Below, in pieces: positions 17,788-28,543 of a stretch of DNA of 64,000 nt. Numbering within the stretch: position 1 is the first letter of the stretch; the number at the start of each line of letters is the position of its first letter. The stretch spans positions 1 to 64,000 of the forward strand of contig CANQMN010000010.1 in NCBI GenBank assembly GCA_947624965.1, written 5' to 3'. The position numbers and the translations under genes are program-made. Below the pieces are notes generated by a model, which saw only the letters and a program-made list of their open reading frames with translations, made no database searches and was not told where the DNA came from. The stretch is from an uncultured Clostridia bacterium. Its GTDB lineage: Bacteria; Bacillota; Clostridia; Christensenellales; Borkfalkiaceae.

Positions 17788-20475
17788 TTATTCGGTGCGG
17801 AGCGCGATGACGGGATCCTTTTTCGCCGCCGCCGACGCGGGGATGAGCCCCGAGATGAGCGTGAGCGCGACGGAGACGCACACCATGATGAACGCCGTGA
17901 GCGGTTGCAGGGCGGCGATGCCCGAGATGCCCGTAAGGCTCGATATCACGATGTTGATCACAAGGGAGAGCAGATAGGTTACCGCGATGCCGATGAGACC
18001 CGCGGCGAGCCCGATGATAAAGGTCTCCGCGTTGAACAGGTTCTTGATGTCCCGCTTCCGCGCGCCGAGACTTCGGAGCACCCCGATCTCCTTGACGCGT
18101 TCCACGACGGAGACGTATGTAATCACCCCGATCATGACCGAACTTACGACGAGCGAAATGGCGGTGAACGCCACGAGAACGTACGTGATGACGTCGAGCA
18201 TCGTCTGCACCATGCCCATGAGGAGCCCCACCGTGTCCGTGTATGTGATCTGTTTGCTCTCGTCGGAAATATCGTTCCAGCCGTCAAGCACACGCAGAAC
18301 TTTCTCCTTGCTGTCGAAATCCTTGGGATAGATGGAGACGCTCGTCGGCTCGTCGGAACCGCCCACACAGCGGAGGGGACCGTCGGTGGTCGCCACCATC
18401 GCGCTGATCGGAGAGCCCGGAACGGACAGCTGCTGATAGTAGCTCTGCAAATTGGAATGCGGCACGCCGACGTATGCGACGCTTCCGCCGTAGCGCACCG
18501 CGCTCGTTTCCCCGATCCACTTCGCGATCTTGCTCGTCATATTCTTGCCGATGTACTTCATGATCGTCTGTTCGGTGAAATTGAGCCCTTCCTGCAAGCA
18601 TCCGTAGGTATACCCTTCTTTCAGGCGGAGCACGGCGGAGACGGTGAGCTTCATTCCGCTCGCATCGTCCACGTCGAGGGAGGCGGGTCTGCCGTCGTCC
18701 TTGTAGGTGAAGGGATAGCTGTTCTCCGCGCCCGGCACGTAGGAGGCATTTTCCTGATAGACCGCGTCGTTATAGTAGAGGATGTACTCCTTGCCGACGA
18801 GGGAGGAGATATCGAGCATATTGTCCCACTCGCCCTCCGTCATGGTCCCGTTCTTTTTGAGGAAGGGAGAGATAAAGACGCGCTCCGTCATGAGCCCGAG
18901 CTGCGCCGCCGTCATATCCGTGAGCGCGCCGTTCGAGCCCACCACGAGAACGATCTCGTTTTCGTTGCGCGGGAAATGCCCCTCGCCGAGGATATCGTAC
19001 TGCGTGAGCACGAAATCGGCGAACCCTTCGTCCGAAAAGTTCTCCGTATCCGGCATTCTGTGCGTGATGTTGCCGAAGAAATCGGCAAACGGCAGAAGGC
19101 TCGTATAGTCGTTTTCCTCGTCGCCGGAAGAGTAGGTGATAAGTTCGCTCTTGTAGTACTCTTTGAGCGCGGAGAGGGAGAAGTTTTCGGTATGTTCGGG
19201 CTCGTCGTCCGCGTCTACGCCTCCGACCGTTACGGAAGTGTAGAGATTATCGACGAGCGAGACGCCGTAGCCGTAGGAGACGGCGTAGACGAGGTCCTCC
19301 GTCAAATTCTCTTTGAGGTAGTCCAAATATTCGTCGCTGATGTCGTTCGTGATGGCGATGTCCTTCGCGAGCCCCGTGAGGAAGGAATTGACATACACCC
19401 TGTCGTCGATCTTGGACATATCGGGGATGTTGTTCATCTCCTGCATCGCGCCCATCATCGCCGTCATGTCGAAGGTGTTCTCCGTGATCTGGATGGGATA
19501 GTAGGAGAGCATATCCTCTTCCGTCTTTTTGATGTAGCTGTTGAACCCCGAGGAGAGCGCCAGAACGAGGCAGACCGAAATGATGCCGATACTGCCCGCA
19601 ATGGACGTGATGAGCGTGCGCCCCTTCTTGGTGAGAAGGTTGCGCGCCGAGAGCGAGAGCGAAGTGAGAAAGCCCATCTTCGCGCGCTGTTTTTTCTCCT
19701 TCTTTGCGTGCCGTTCCGCCGCCTTTTCCGCCTCCGCAGTCTGCACCGCGGGTTGTCCGGGATGTTCTTCTTCGGACCGGACCGCCTCGTCCTCGCCCGC
19801 GTAGGGCGCGGAGTCCGATTCGACGAGCCCGTCTTTGAGGCGCACGATGCGGGTGGCGTACTTTTCCGCGAGCTCGGGGTTGTGCGTGACCATGATGACG
19901 AGCCGCTCCCCCGCGATCTCCTTGATGAGTTCCATCACCTCGATGCTCGTCTTGGAGTCGAGCGCGCCCGTCGGCTCGTCGGCGAGAAGGATATCGGGGT
20001 TGTTGACGAGGGCGCGCGCGATGGCGACGCGCTGCATCTGCCCGCCCGAGAGCTGGTTGGGACGCTTGCCGAGCTCGCCCCCGAGCCCCACCCGTTCGAG
20101 CGCTTCCCGTGCGCGCGCACGGCGTTCCTCCTTGCCGACGCCCGCGATCGTGAGCGCGAGCTCGACGTTGGAGAGCACCGTCTGGTGCGGGATGAGATTG
20201 TACGTTTGGAAAATGAACCCGATGCGGTGGTTGCGGTAGACGTCCCAGTCGCGGTCCTTGAAATCCTTGGTGGACTTCCCCTGAATGACGAGATCGCCCG
20301 ACGTATAGTGATCGAGCCCGCCGATGATGTTGAGGAGGGTCGTCTTGCCGCAGCCGCTCTGTCCGAGGATGCAGACAAATTCGTTCGCGCGGAATTCGAG
20401 GCTGACGCCGCGCAGCGCGTGCACATAGGAGGAAGCGACCTTATAGTCCTTCGTGATGTCGGTAAGTTTCAGCAT
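17788..20475 (-). CDS. ABC transporter, fused ATP-binding/permease (MacB/FtsX-like)
   Basis: Walker [27 protein letters not shown]-terminal FtsX-like permease with TM segments. Confidence 0.93.
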   Translation of the reverse strand: MLKLTDITKDYKVASSYVHALRGVSLEFRANEFVCILGQSGCGKTTLLNIIGGLDHYTSGDLVIQGKSTKDFKDRDWDVYRNHRIGFIFQTYNLIPHQTVLSNVELALTIAGVGKEERRARAREALERVGLGGELGKRPNQLSGGQMQRVAIARALVNNPDILLADEPTGALDSKTSIEVMELIKEIAGERLVIMVTHNPELAEKYATRIVRLKDGLVESDSAPYAGEDEAVRSEEEHPGQPAVQTAEAEKAAERHAKKEKKQRAKMGFLTSLSLSARNLLTKKGRTLITSIAGSIGIISVCLVLALSSGFNSYIKKTEEDMLSYYPIQITENTFDMTAMMGAMQEMNNIPDMSKIDDRVYVNSFLTGLAKDIAITNDISDEYLDYLKENLTEDLVYAVSYGYGVSLVDNLYTSVTVGGVDADDEPEHTENFSLSALKEYYKSELITYSSGDEENDYTSLLPFADFFGNITHRMPDTENFSDEGFADFVLTQYDILGEGHFPRNENEIVLVVGSNGALTDMTAAQLGLMTERVFISPFLKKNGTMTEGEWDNMLDISSLVGKEYILYYNDAVYQENASYVPGAENSYPFTYKDDGRPASLDVDDASGMKLTVSAVLRLKEGYTYGCLQEGLNFTEQTIMKYIGKNMTSKIAKWIGETSAVRYGGSVAYVGVPHSNLQSYYQQLSVPGSPISAMVATTDGPLRCVGGSDEPTSVSIYPKDFDSKEKVLRVLDGWNDISDESKQITYTDTVGLLMGMVQTMLDVITYVLVAFTAISLVVSSVMIGVITYVSVVERVKEIGVLRSLGARKRDIKNLFNAETFIIGLAAGLIGIAVTYLLSLVINIVISSLTGISGIAALQPLTAFIMVCVSVALTLISGLIPASAAAKKDPVIALRTE

Positions 20476-20485
20476 ACGGCTCCTT

Positions 20486-20956
20486 TTATTCGGCGGTCCC
20501 TTCTTCGGACGCCTTCTCTTCGCCGCGCACCTTTTTTACGACGGCGAGAAATTCATGGTTGGTTTCGATGAGCGCGTCGAGACGCTCCGCCCCGAATTCC
20601 GCGACGACGCGTTCGGCAAGAAGGTTGACGTTCTTGCACTGCGCCTCGAAGGCGGAGACGGCGCGCTCCGAGAGCCGCACATAGGCGATCTTCTTGTCGT
20701 CCGAAGCGGCGACGCGGCGCACGACGCCCTGTTTTTCCAGCTTGCTCACGAGCTGGGAGATCGCCGAGCGCGTAACGCCGAGGCGGCGCGCAAGCTCGGA
20801 AGAAATGATGTCCTTCCCCTGCTCGTTTTCGAGAACGATCTCGCGAAGCAAGCGGAATTCGGTGCGGGAAAGTTTGCTCTTCCCCGTAAAAAAGTTCAGC
20901 CCCTCCATCTCCTTGATGGTCTGAAAGAGCCGCAGCAAATAGGCATTGATCTCCAT
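20486..20956 (-). CDS. MarR-family transcriptional regulator
   Basis: SSELARRLGVTRSAISQLVSKLEKQGVVRRVAASDDKKIAYVRLSE; start MEINAYL with RBS. Confidence 0.92.
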   Translation of the reverse strand: MEINAYLLRLFQTIKEMEGLNFFTGKSKLSRTEFRLLREIVLENEQGKDIISSELARRLGVTRSAISQLVSKLEKQGVVRRVAASDDKKIAYVRLSERAVSAFEAQCKNVNLLAERVVAEFGAERLDALIETNHEFLAVVKKVRGEEKASEEGTAE

Positions 20957-20980
20957 TTTTCGTCTCTCCTTATACGGGCA

Positions 20981-21013
20981 GGATTGTACTGTCCTGAACA
21001 ATCCGTATTATTA
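20981..21013 (-). promoter_or_regulatory. Candidate MarR operator next to -10 box
   Basis: GGATTGT-N10-ACAATCC inverted repeat, TATAAT immediately upstream on the minus strand. Confidence 0.6.
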
Positions 21014-21100
21014 TACACACGGAAGGGAAATCGTGTCAACAAAACGAAGGGGAAGTTTTCAAAAAATTCACAAAGTTTACACAAGGCGCGCGCGTTCCCG

Positions 21101-22213
21101 CTATTTCGCGCCGTAAAAATACAGGCTGCATTCGAGATTGGAGTTCCACAGCGTTCTGCGCCTGTCCGCGCGGGAGCCGAACGCGCGCTCCGCCTGCGGA
21201 TAGCCGCTCAAAAAACAGCAGTCCCACGCGGGGAGACGGCGGAACATGCGCGAAAAATCGCGGTAGAGCGCGAAGAGGTCGTCCTCTTTGCCGAGCCGCT
21301 CGCCGTAGGGCGGATTGCTCGCGAGGAGCCCGCCCCGCGCCGCGGCGGTAAACGAACGCATGTCCGCGCGGGAAAAGACGATGTGCTTCGCGACGCCCGC
21401 CCGCTCCGCGTGGACGCGGGCGACGGAGATCGCCTTCTCGGAGAGATCGGAGGCGAAAATTTCACAGGCGGCGTCTTGGCGGCGCGCCTCTGCCGCCTCC
21501 TCGCGGGCACGGGAGAGCGCGTCCTTCGGGACCCCGCAAAAGGACGTGAAATCAAACCCTCGCTTCGCCCCGGGCGCGATCCCGAGCGCGAGCATCGCCG
21601 CCTCGATGGGGAGCGTCCCGCTGCCGCAGAACACGTCCGCAAACGGCCTTTCCGCGCGGTAAAACGAATAGTCCAAGATCGCCGCCGCCGTCGTCTCCCG
21701 AAGGGGCGCGTCGTAGGAGAGGACGCGGTAGCCCCGCTTATGCAGTCCGTCGCCCGAGGTGTCGAGCGTTACGCTCGCCACGTCGGCATAGAGGGAGATC
21801 CCCACGACGGCGCGCGCCCCGCGCTCGTCGAAGGAGGAGACGCGGAGCTTTTCGGAGAGCCGCTTCAAGATCGCCTTTTTTGCGACCCCACCCGCCGCTT
21901 TTACGGCGCCGAGCGTGCTCTTCACGCTCTTTCCGTCCATGAGGATGCGGGCGTGCGGGGAGAGAAATTCCTCCCACGGAATCGCATAGACGCCCGCAAA
22001 GAGTTCGTCGAACGAGGCGGCGGGAAACCGCCCCGTCTCCGCGAGCACGCGCTCGCCCGCGCGCAGAAACACGTTGAGGCGGGCGACGTCCGTCCAGTCC
22101 CCTTCGAGAGAGATCCTGCCCTGCTCCGCGGGGCAGTCTCCGTAGCCGAGCGTTTTCAGTTGCCGCTTGACGGACGCCTCCACGCCCGAAGCGACGGGTA
22201 TGTACAGTTTCAC
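21101..22213 (-). CDS. THUMP-domain class I SAM-dependent RNA methyltransferase (RlmL/RlmK-N-like)
   Basis: VKLYIPVASGVEASVKRQLKTLGY; DVFCGSGTLPIEAA; SNPPYGERLG; GTG start overlapping the upstream gene. Confidence 0.88.
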   Translation of the reverse strand: MKLYIPVASGVEASVKRQLKTLGYGDCPAEQGRISLEGDWTDVARLNVFLRAGERVLAETGRFPAASFDELFAGVYAIPWEEFLSPHARILMDGKSVKSTLGAVKAAGGVAKKAILKRLSEKLRVSSFDERGARAVVGISLYADVASVTLDTSGDGLHKRGYRVLSYDAPLRETTAAAILDYSFYRAERPFADVFCGSGTLPIEAAMLALGIAPGAKRGFDFTSFCGVPKDALSRAREEAAEARRQDAACEIFASDLSEKAISVARVHAERAGVAKHIVFSRADMRSFTAAARGGLLASNPPYGERLGKEDDLFALYRDFSRMFRRLPAWDCCFLSGYPQAERAFGSRADRRRTLWNSNLECSLYFYGAK

Positions 22214-22785
22214 AGCCCCAGCGCCTCCTCGAAGGCGGGCGTCCACCACTTTTCGTACCCCTCCGCCGTGGGGTGGATCTCGTCGTGCATGTACCGCGCG
22301 CGCAGGGCGGGCGGGAGATCGTTGAACGCCGCGTCCCGATACAGGTCGAGAAAGCGCATGCCCCGCCGCGCCGCGACGACGGCGGCGAGCTCCACTTCCC
22401 GCGCATAGGCGGGGCTGTAAAAATAGGCGCTCGAATAGAGCAAAAAGGGACACCCCCACCGCGCCTTTACGAGATCGGAGATCCGTTCGAGCGCGCCGCA
22501 CGTCGTCTTCGGATCCCCGCAGGCGTCCGCCGCCGAGGGCTCCCCGAGCGGGGCGAGGCGGGCGTCGTTGGTGGAGAGCTGGCAGACGAAAACGTCCGGT
22601 CTCTCCGCGCGCGCCCGCACGAGGCGCGAAAGGTACGAATTTTCATCGAGATCGGCGAGCGTCGTGCCGTTCACCGCATTCTTTTCCACCGCTATGCCGC
22701 GCCTGCGCGCGAGGACGTCCGCCATCGAAAGACCGCCGCTCGCCGCGCCGTACGTTACCGAAGAGCCGAGAAAATAAAGTTTCAT
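22210..22785 (-). CDS. SGNH/GDSL hydrolase family protein
   Basis: MKLYFLGSSVTYGAASGG; CQLSTND; DEIHPTAEGYEKW. Confidence 0.88.
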   Translation of the reverse strand: MKLYFLGSSVTYGAASGGLSMADVLARRRGIAVEKNAVNGTTLADLDENSYLSRLVRARAERPDVFVCQLSTNDARLAPLGEPSAADACGDPKTTCGALERISDLVKARWGCPFLLYSSAYFYSPAYAREVELAAVVAARRGMRFLDLYRDAAFNDLPPALRARYMHDEIHPTAEGYEKWWTPAFEEALGL

Positions 22786-22786
22786 C

Positions 22787-23860
22787 TCATTCCTCCCCGT
22801 CCTCTTCGGGCTCCGCAGGCTCCGGCTCGGGAATGTACGGGTTGAGCGGCGCGGTGACGGGCGTGAGGTCGTACTTGTCGTCGATGTCGCCGCCCAACAG
22901 CTCTTCGAGGATATCCTCGCGCGTGATGAGCCCGAGCGCGTTCCCCTCCGCGCCGACGATGAACATGTGTTCCCGCATCGACTGCATGCGCTCCATGAGA
23001 TCGGACACCTTTACGTCCGCCGTCGTGAACGAGACGGGGCGGATGATGTTCTGAAAATCCCGCCGCCCCGCGAGCATGTTCTCGTAAAAATCCGCGCGGT
23101 ACAGAATGCCGATCACGTTCTGCTTGCTCCCCTTGTACACGGGGATGCGCGAAAAGTTGGTCTCGCGGAAAATTTTATACACGAGGTGGGCGTTGTCGCG
23201 CACTTCGCAGACGACGGCGCGTTCGAGGGGGATCATGCACGAACCGACGTGCAGATCGTCGTAGCGGAGCGTGCGCGTGATGAGGTCGTGCTCCGTCTCG
23301 TTGAGCACGCCCTCCTCGCGGACGTCCGAGACGAGCATCTTGAATTCCTCCTCGGTGAACTTGGGCTTGCGCTTGTTGAACCCGAAGAGCAGGAAGATGA
23401 ACTTCTTCCACAGAAGGAACAGCCAGTTGAGCGGCGTGAAGAGCAGCGAACACGCATACAGCGGGTACACCGAAAAACACGCGAACTTTTCGGGCGCCTC
23501 GCGCGCGAGCGACTTCGGCGTTATCTCCCCGAAGACGAGCACGACGACGGTGAGCACGACCGTGGAGAGCGTGGGACCGAGGTCCGCCCCCCACAGCTTT
23601 GTAAAGACGACGGTGGCGATGGTCGCCGCCGCGATGTTCACGAGATTGTTGCCGATGAGAAGCGTCGTGAGGACCTTGTTGTAATCCTCGCTCAACTTCA
23701 AAACAAGACGCGCCGAACGCTTTTTCAGGGCGTAGCGGCGCATCCTCACGGTGCTGAAACTCGTATACGCCGTCTCCGTCGCGCTGAAAAAGCCCGAAAG
23801 GACGATGAGTACGAGCAAGGCGATCAACAGTCCGATTGCGGTACTGTCCATGTAAAACAA
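22787..23860 (-). CDS. Hemolysin-family (TlyC/CNNM + CBS) membrane protein
   Basis: FSATETAYTS; CBS pair MIPLERAVVCEVRDN.../ITREDILEELLGGDIDDKYD. Confidence 0.92.
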   Translation of the reverse strand: MFYMDSTAIGLLIALLVLIVLSGFFSATETAYTSFSTVRMRRYALKKRSARLVLKLSEDYNKVLTTLLIGNNLVNIAAATIATVVFTKLWGADLGPTLSTVVLTVVVLVFGEITPKSLAREAPEKFACFSVYPLYACSLLFTPLNWLFLLWKKFIFLLFGFNKRKPKFTEEEFKMLVSDVREEGVLNETEHDLITRTLRYDDLHVGSCMIPLERAVVCEVRDNAHLVYKIFRETNFSRIPVYKGSKQNVIGILYRADFYENMLAGRRDFQNIIRPVSFTTADVKVSDLMERMQSMREHMFIVGAEGNALGLITREDILEELLGGDIDDKYDLTPVTAPLNPYIPEPEPAEPEEDGEE

Positions 23861-23927
23861 AAACTCCTTCCGTCCGAAAAATTTACGCGGTCTTGCGGGG
23901 ACGACGCCGCAGACCGCCCCGCCGCAT

Positions 23928-24317
23928 TCAGCGGGACTTTCTTACAAGGGAGGCGATCTTCAAGCCCTCCCCCCTTTGCCCGCGGCGGACAGAGCGGGGA
24001 CGGATCTCTTCCGCTTGGCTCTCCTCCGCTTGGGGTTCCTCCGCAACAGGGCTCGCTTCCTCCGCAGGGCTCTCTTCCGCCGCGCGGACGATCTGCGGCA
24101 GGATGTCGAAGCCGACGGGCTCGGGAAGCGTTCCCGCAGGGACGGGATCGGACGACGCGGCGGCTTCGCGGAAGAGAAGGAACGCCTCCGCGCAGGCGTT
24201 TTCGCCGTGCGCGCAAAAGGCGCAGCGGGCGTATTTTCCGCACAGGTCCTCCCCGCGCGCCTGCTCCGCCCGACGCTTTGCGTCCGTGAGCAAAAGTTCC
24301 AGTTCCGCCGTCGTCAT
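23928..24317 (-). CDS. Hypothetical protein, Cys-containing N-terminus (CGKYARCAFCAHGENAC)
   Basis: ORF with RBS and TATAAT upstream. Confidence 0.6.
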   Translation of the reverse strand: MTTAELELLLTDAKRRAEQARGEDLCGKYARCAFCAHGENACAEAFLLFREAAASSDPVPAGTLPEPVGFDILPQIVRAAEESPAEEASPVAEEPQAEESQAEEIRPRSVRRGQRGEGLKIASLVRKSR

Positions 24318-24403
24318 ATCCGTACCCTCCTTCCTCTATTATACTATCTTCTTCTGCGTTTTACAAGCAAAGCGCCCCGTTTTTGCGCAAAAATTTGCCC
24401 GTC

Positions 24404-25255
24404 TTACCCTTCCCGCAGATATCGGCGGACCGAATGCGCCGCCACGACGCCCTCTCCCGCCGCCTTCGCGTACTGGTAGGGTGCGCCCGTAACGTCCCCC
24501 GCGGCGAACAGCCCTTTGAGGTTGGTGGACAGATCCCGCGCGACCTTCACGTGCCCGTTCTCCGTTTCCAGCCCGCCGACGAGCGCCTGCGGCGGGAGGG
24601 AATTTTTGAGGAAGAATACGCCCGCGACGGGGATCTCCTCCCCCTTGTACACGACCTTTTCCACGCGCGCGCCGCCCGAGACCGCCGCGGGAAGCCCGCC
24701 GTGCACGATGATATTTTCCTGCGGGAACGCGCACGCCGTGCGGCTGAATACGTGCACCGTCCGCGCAAACCCCGCGAGATATTCCGCTTCGGGCGCGAAT
24801 TTTTCGGAATAGAGAAGCGCGGCGACGTCCTTCCCGCGGTAGAGCGCGCCGTCGCACACGGCGCAGTAGCTCACGCCCCTGCCGAGAAATTCCCGCTCGC
24901 CCGGGAGATCCCCCGCGCGCTCCACCCCCGTGCACAGCACGACGGCGCGCGCCGTATACGCGTTTTTCCCCGCCGTGAGGACGAAGTTCTCCCCCGCCTT
25001 GTACACGCCGTCCGCGCGCGCCTCGGTGAACGCGACCCCCTCGGCGGCGCGCTGCTCTTCCAGCATCGCATAAAAAGTTTTCCCCGTGCCGCGCACGGCG
25101 GGATAGTTGCGCACGGTCTCCGCGAGACGTATTTTTTCGCCGAAGCATTCGTCCCCCAGCCAGAGCGTCCGCACGCCGAGATTTTTCAGGGTGAGCGCCG
25201 CGGCGTATCCCGCGACGCCGCCGCCCACGACGGCGGCTTGAAAGGTCTCTTCCAT
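24404..25255 (-). CDS. NAD(P)/FAD-dependent oxidoreductase, thioredoxin reductase-like
   Basis: AVVGGGVAGYAAALTL; redox CAVCDGALYRGKDVA; AGDVTGAPYQYAKAAGEG. Confidence 0.9.
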   Translation of the reverse strand: MEETFQAAVVGGGVAGYAAALTLKNLGVRTLWLGDECFGEKIRLAETVRNYPAVRGTGKTFYAMLEEQRAAEGVAFTEARADGVYKAGENFVLTAGKNAYTARAVVLCTGVERAGDLPGEREFLGRGVSYCAVCDGALYRGKDVAALLYSEKFAPEAEYLAGFARTVHVFSRTACAFPQENIIVHGGLPAAVSGGARVEKVVYKGEEIPVAGVFFLKNSLPPQALVGGLETENGHVKVARDLSTNLKGLFAAGDVTGAPYQYAKAAGEGVVAAHSVRRYLREG

Positions 25256-25317
25256 ATCCATATGATACCCGAACTTGCGCGTTCTCAAACAAAGGCGCGG
25301 ACAGAGCCGCGCCGCGC

Positions 25318-26379
25318 CTACCGCAACAGTTTGTTCCAGCCGTGCACATCGGGGAGCGCGCCGCGCTGGATGCCCGTAAGCGTCGCGTACAGACGGGCGG
25401 TGAGTTCGCCGATCTTTCCGCCGTTCACGACGTGGTCCTTTCCGCGGTAGCGGAACGCCCCCACGGGCGAGACGACCGCCGCCGTCCCCGTGCCGAACAT
25501 CTCCGAAAGCGCGCCGCTCTCCGCAGCCTGCGCGACTTCCTCCATCGTGATGCGCCGCTCCGAGACGGGATATCCCGCGTCCGCGAGCAGTTGCAGACAG
25601 CTCGCCCGCGTGATGCCCGGCAAGATGGAGCCGACGAGCGCGGGCGTCGCCACTTCGCCGCGGAACACGAAGAACACATTCATGCTCCCCGCCTCCTCCA
25701 CGTACTTTTTCTCGGCGGAATCCAGCCACAGCACTTGGTCGAAACCCATCTCTTCCGCGATCTCGCCCGATTTGATGCTCGCGGCGTAATTCCCGAGGCA
25801 CTTCGCCTCCCCCGTTCCGCCGAGGGAGGAGCGGGAATAAAATTCCTCGACGAGCAGTTTCGTCGGCTGTAACCCGCGCGCGTAATAGCTCCCCACGGGG
25901 GAGAGCAGGATGAAAAAGAGATATTCCGTGGACGCGTGCACGCCGAGCATGACGCGCGTCGCCACGATGGCGGGACGGATGTAGAGCGCGGTCTCGGGCT
26001 CGGAGGGGATCCAGTCCCGTTCGAGGCGGAGCAAGGTCTCCAACCCCTCCTCCGCGAGCTCCGCGGGGAAGCGGGGAATGCACATCCTGTCCGCGGAATT
26101 GTTCATGCGCTCCCAGTTGCGGTCGGGACGGAATACGGAGATCGTTCCGTCCGCGCGGCGGAACGCCTTCATCCCCTCGAACACGCCCTGCGCGTAGTGA
26201 AAGACGCAGGTCGCGAGGTCGAACGCGACGGGCTCGTTGGGCTCCACGCGCGCGTCGTGCCAGCCCTTCTCCCTCGTATAGCGCATCGTGAACATGTAAT
26301 CGGTAAAATATTTGCCGAAGCCGAGCGGTGTTCCCGCCGCGGGCTTGGGTTTGAGCTCCCTTCGTTCGATGATCTTCAT
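25318..26379 (-). CDS. ilvE: Branched-chain amino acid aminotransferase
   Basis: YAQGVFEGMKAFRR; PVGSYYARGLQP; GTGTAAVVSPVG. Confidence 0.95.
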   Translation of the reverse strand: MKIIERRELKPKPAAGTPLGFGKYFTDYMFTMRYTREKGWHDARVEPNEPVAFDLATCVFHYAQGVFEGMKAFRRADGTISVFRPDRNWERMNNSADRMCIPRFPAELAEEGLETLLRLERDWIPSEPETALYIRPAIVATRVMLGVHASTEYLFFILLSPVGSYYARGLQPTKLLVEEFYSRSSLGGTGEAKCLGNYAASIKSGEIAEEMGFDQVLWLDSAEKKYVEEAGSMNVFFVFRGEVATPALVGSILPGITRASCLQLLADAGYPVSERRITMEEVAQAAESGALSEMFGTGTAAVVSPVGAFRYRGKDHVVNGGKIGELTARLYATLTGIQRGALPDVHGWNKLLR

Positions 26380-27012
26380 TTATTCGTCCTCCTTGTGCGG
26401 GAACGGGTAAAAATAGCGTTTCCCCGCGCAGATCCGCACCCTTCCGTTAAAAAAGTCCCGCGCTCGCGCGCAGAACGTCTCCTCGTCTTCCTCTTTTACG
26501 GCGACGGTGAACGCCGCGTCCGCGCCGAATGCGCGGGAGAGCACGCACTCCCCTTCGAGAAAGCGGAGCGCCGCCCCCGTCTCGGCGTAATCCACCGAGA
26601 GCGTGAGCTCCGCGCACGCGGAGTACAGCCGCCGCTCCGCCGCATCCGCCGCCTCCGCCGCGAGCCGCGCGTACGCCCGCGTCAGCCCGCCCGCGCCCAG
26701 CTTCACGCCGCCGAAATAGCGGACGACGGCGACGGTCGTCTCCCGCAGGTCCTTGCTCTTCAAGACGCCGAGAATGGGCATGCCCGCCGTTCCCTGCGGT
26801 TCGCCCGCATCCGAAAAGCGTTGCAGGTTGCCCGTTTTATCCGCGATATACGCGAAACAGACGTGCGTGGCGAGCGGATGCGCCGCCCGCACGCGCGCAA
26901 GATATTCCCGCGCCGCCTCCTCGCCCTCGGTGTGGGCGCAGAAGCCGATAAAGCGGGACTTTTCGATGATCCTCTCGACGGCGGTCTCGCCGACGACGCT
27001 CTCGTAAGCCAT
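26380..27012 (-). CDS. YigZ/IMPACT family protein
   Basis: EKSRFIGFCAHTE; DAGEPQGTAGMPILGVL. Confidence 0.93.
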   Translation of the reverse strand: MAYESVVGETAVERIIEKSRFIGFCAHTEGEEAAREYLARVRAAHPLATHVCFAYIADKTGNLQRFSDAGEPQGTAGMPILGVLKSKDLRETTVAVVRYFGGVKLGAGGLTRAYARLAAEAADAAERRLYSACAELTLSVDYAETGAALRFLEGECVLSRAFGADAAFTVAVKEEDEETFCARARDFFNGRVRICAGKRYFYPFPHKEDE

Positions 27013-27013
27013 G

Positions 27014-28207
27014 TTACGCGCGCACGATCTTCACGTGCGCCTTCTTCCCCTTGTGGAGCACGAACTCCCCCGCGGGCAGAGGCGCGTCGATCGCGGAGAC
27101 CTTCTCCGTGCCGATCGAGACGCCGCCCTGTTCCACGAGCCGCCGCGCCTCGCCGTTGGACTTCGCGAATCCCGCGGCGACGAGCGCGCCGATCACCGTC
27201 GTGCAGTCGGCGGGAATGGTGCGGACGGGCATCTCGCCCTCTCCGCCGAACGCCGCGCGCGCCTGCGAACGCGCCGCTTCCGCTTTTTCCGTTCCGTGGA
27301 CTTCGGCGGTGAGCTCGTAGGCAAGGCGTTCCTTCGCCGCGTTCATGCGCTCGTCGGGGTAGCGGCAGAGCTCCTTCACCTCCGAAAGCGGCACGAAGGT
27401 GAGAAGTTTGAAGCACTTCTCCACGTCCGCGTCCGCCGTGTTGCGCCAGTACTGGTAAAATTCGTAGGGGCTCGTCTTGTTCTCGTCCAGCCAGACCGCG
27501 CCCTTCTGCGTCTTGCCCATCTTCTTGCCCTCGCTCGTGGTGAGGAGGGTGAACGTCATCGCATAGGCGGGCTTTTGCTTTTTGCGGCGGATGAGGTCGG
27601 CGCCCGCGAGAATGTTGCTCCACTGGTCGTCGCCGCCCAGTTCCAGCGAACAGCCGTACCGCTCGTGCAGGACTAAAAAGTCGTATGCCTGCATGAGCAT
27701 ATAGTTGAATTCGAGGAAGGAAAGCCCCCGCTCCATGCGCGAACGGAAGCACTCCGCCGTGAGCATCTTGTTCACCGAAAAATGCACGCCGACGTCGCGC
27801 AGAAAATCGATATAGTTGAGCCCGAGGAGCCAATCCGCGTTGTTGACGACGATCGCCCCGTTCTCCCCTTCAAAATCGATAAAGCGCGCCATCTGCCGCT
27901 TGAAACACTCCACATGATGGGCGATGGTCTCCTTCGTCATCATCGCGCGCATGTCCGTTCTGCCCGAGGGGTCCCCGATCATCGCGGTCCCCCCGCCGAT
28001 GAGCACGATGGGACGGTGCCCCGCCCGCTGCATGTGCTTCATCGCGACGAGCTGCATGAAATGTCCCACGTGCAGACTGTCCGCCGTGGGGTCGAATCCG
28101 ATGTAGAAGGGCACGCTTTCCCGCCCGAGCATTTCGTACAGCTCGTCCTCGTAGACGGTCTGTTTCACAAATCCCCGCGCACGCAGGGTGTCCATGACGT
28201 TTTCCAT
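27014..28207 (-). CDS. tyrS: Tyrosine--tRNA ligase
   Basis: HVGHF signature, KMGKTQKG (KMSKS), C-terminal S4 domain. Confidence 0.97.
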   Translation of the reverse strand: MENVMDTLRARGFVKQTVYEDELYEMLGRESVPFYIGFDPTADSLHVGHFMQLVAMKHMQRAGHRPIVLIGGGTAMIGDPSGRTDMRAMMTKETIAHHVECFKRQMARFIDFEGENGAIVVNNADWLLGLNYIDFLRDVGVHFSVNKMLTAECFRSRMERGLSFLEFNYMLMQAYDFLVLHERYGCSLELGGDDQWSNILAGADLIRRKKQKPAYAMTFTLLTTSEGKKMGKTQKGAVWLDENKTSPYEFYQYWRNTADADVEKCFKLLTFVPLSEVKELCRYPDERMNAAKERLAYELTAEVHGTEKAEAARSQARAAFGGEGEMPVRTIPADCTTVIGALVAAGFAKSNGEARRLVEQGGVSIGTEKVSAIDAPLPAGEFVLHKGKKAHVKIVRA

Positions 28208-28285
28208 GATCTGCTCCCGAAAAGATACGCTGCGCGGAAAACGCGCAACTTTACTCTGCCATTTTACACCGCGCGCCGCGCGTTG

Positions 28286-28463
28286 TCAAACGTTTGGGAG
28301 AAGAATTGCGCTTTTTTCGCGCGCGGCGGGGTTGAGCCCGCGGAGCGCGGAGAGCTCCTCTTCGGCGGAGCGGAAGCGCGTGAGTTCGAGGCGGAGCGCG
28401 CGGTTGCGCCGCGCCCGCTTCTCCGCTTCGTAGGCGGCGATCAGTTGGTCTACACTCTGTTTC
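28286..28463 (-). CDS. Small hypothetical protein
   Basis: MKQSVDQLIAAYEAEKRARRNRAL...; AGGAGG just upstream of ATG. Confidence 0.5.
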
Positions 28464-28488
28464 ATGCCTCCTATTTTACACAAAATAC

Positions 28489-28517
28489 TTGACATATATT
28501 GTCATATATGTTAAAAT
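28489..28517 (+). promoter_or_regulatory. Promoter with embedded operator for the WYL regulator
   Basis: TTGACA-17-TAAAAT; perfect IR ACATATAT-TGTC-ATATATGT overlaps the -35/spacer. Confidence 0.75.
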
Positions 28518-28543
28518 ATTTTCCGAAAAGGAGAAAATTTTTT

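Noticed and set aside
16273-20571. 1432-aa + strand ORF
   Set aside because: Antisense shadow across FAD oxidoreductase and ABC transporter genes.
24404-26083. 559-aa minus ORF as a single protein
   Set aside because: Only the part from about 25255 is a real TrxR-like protein; the N-terminal extension is the wrong frame of ilvE.
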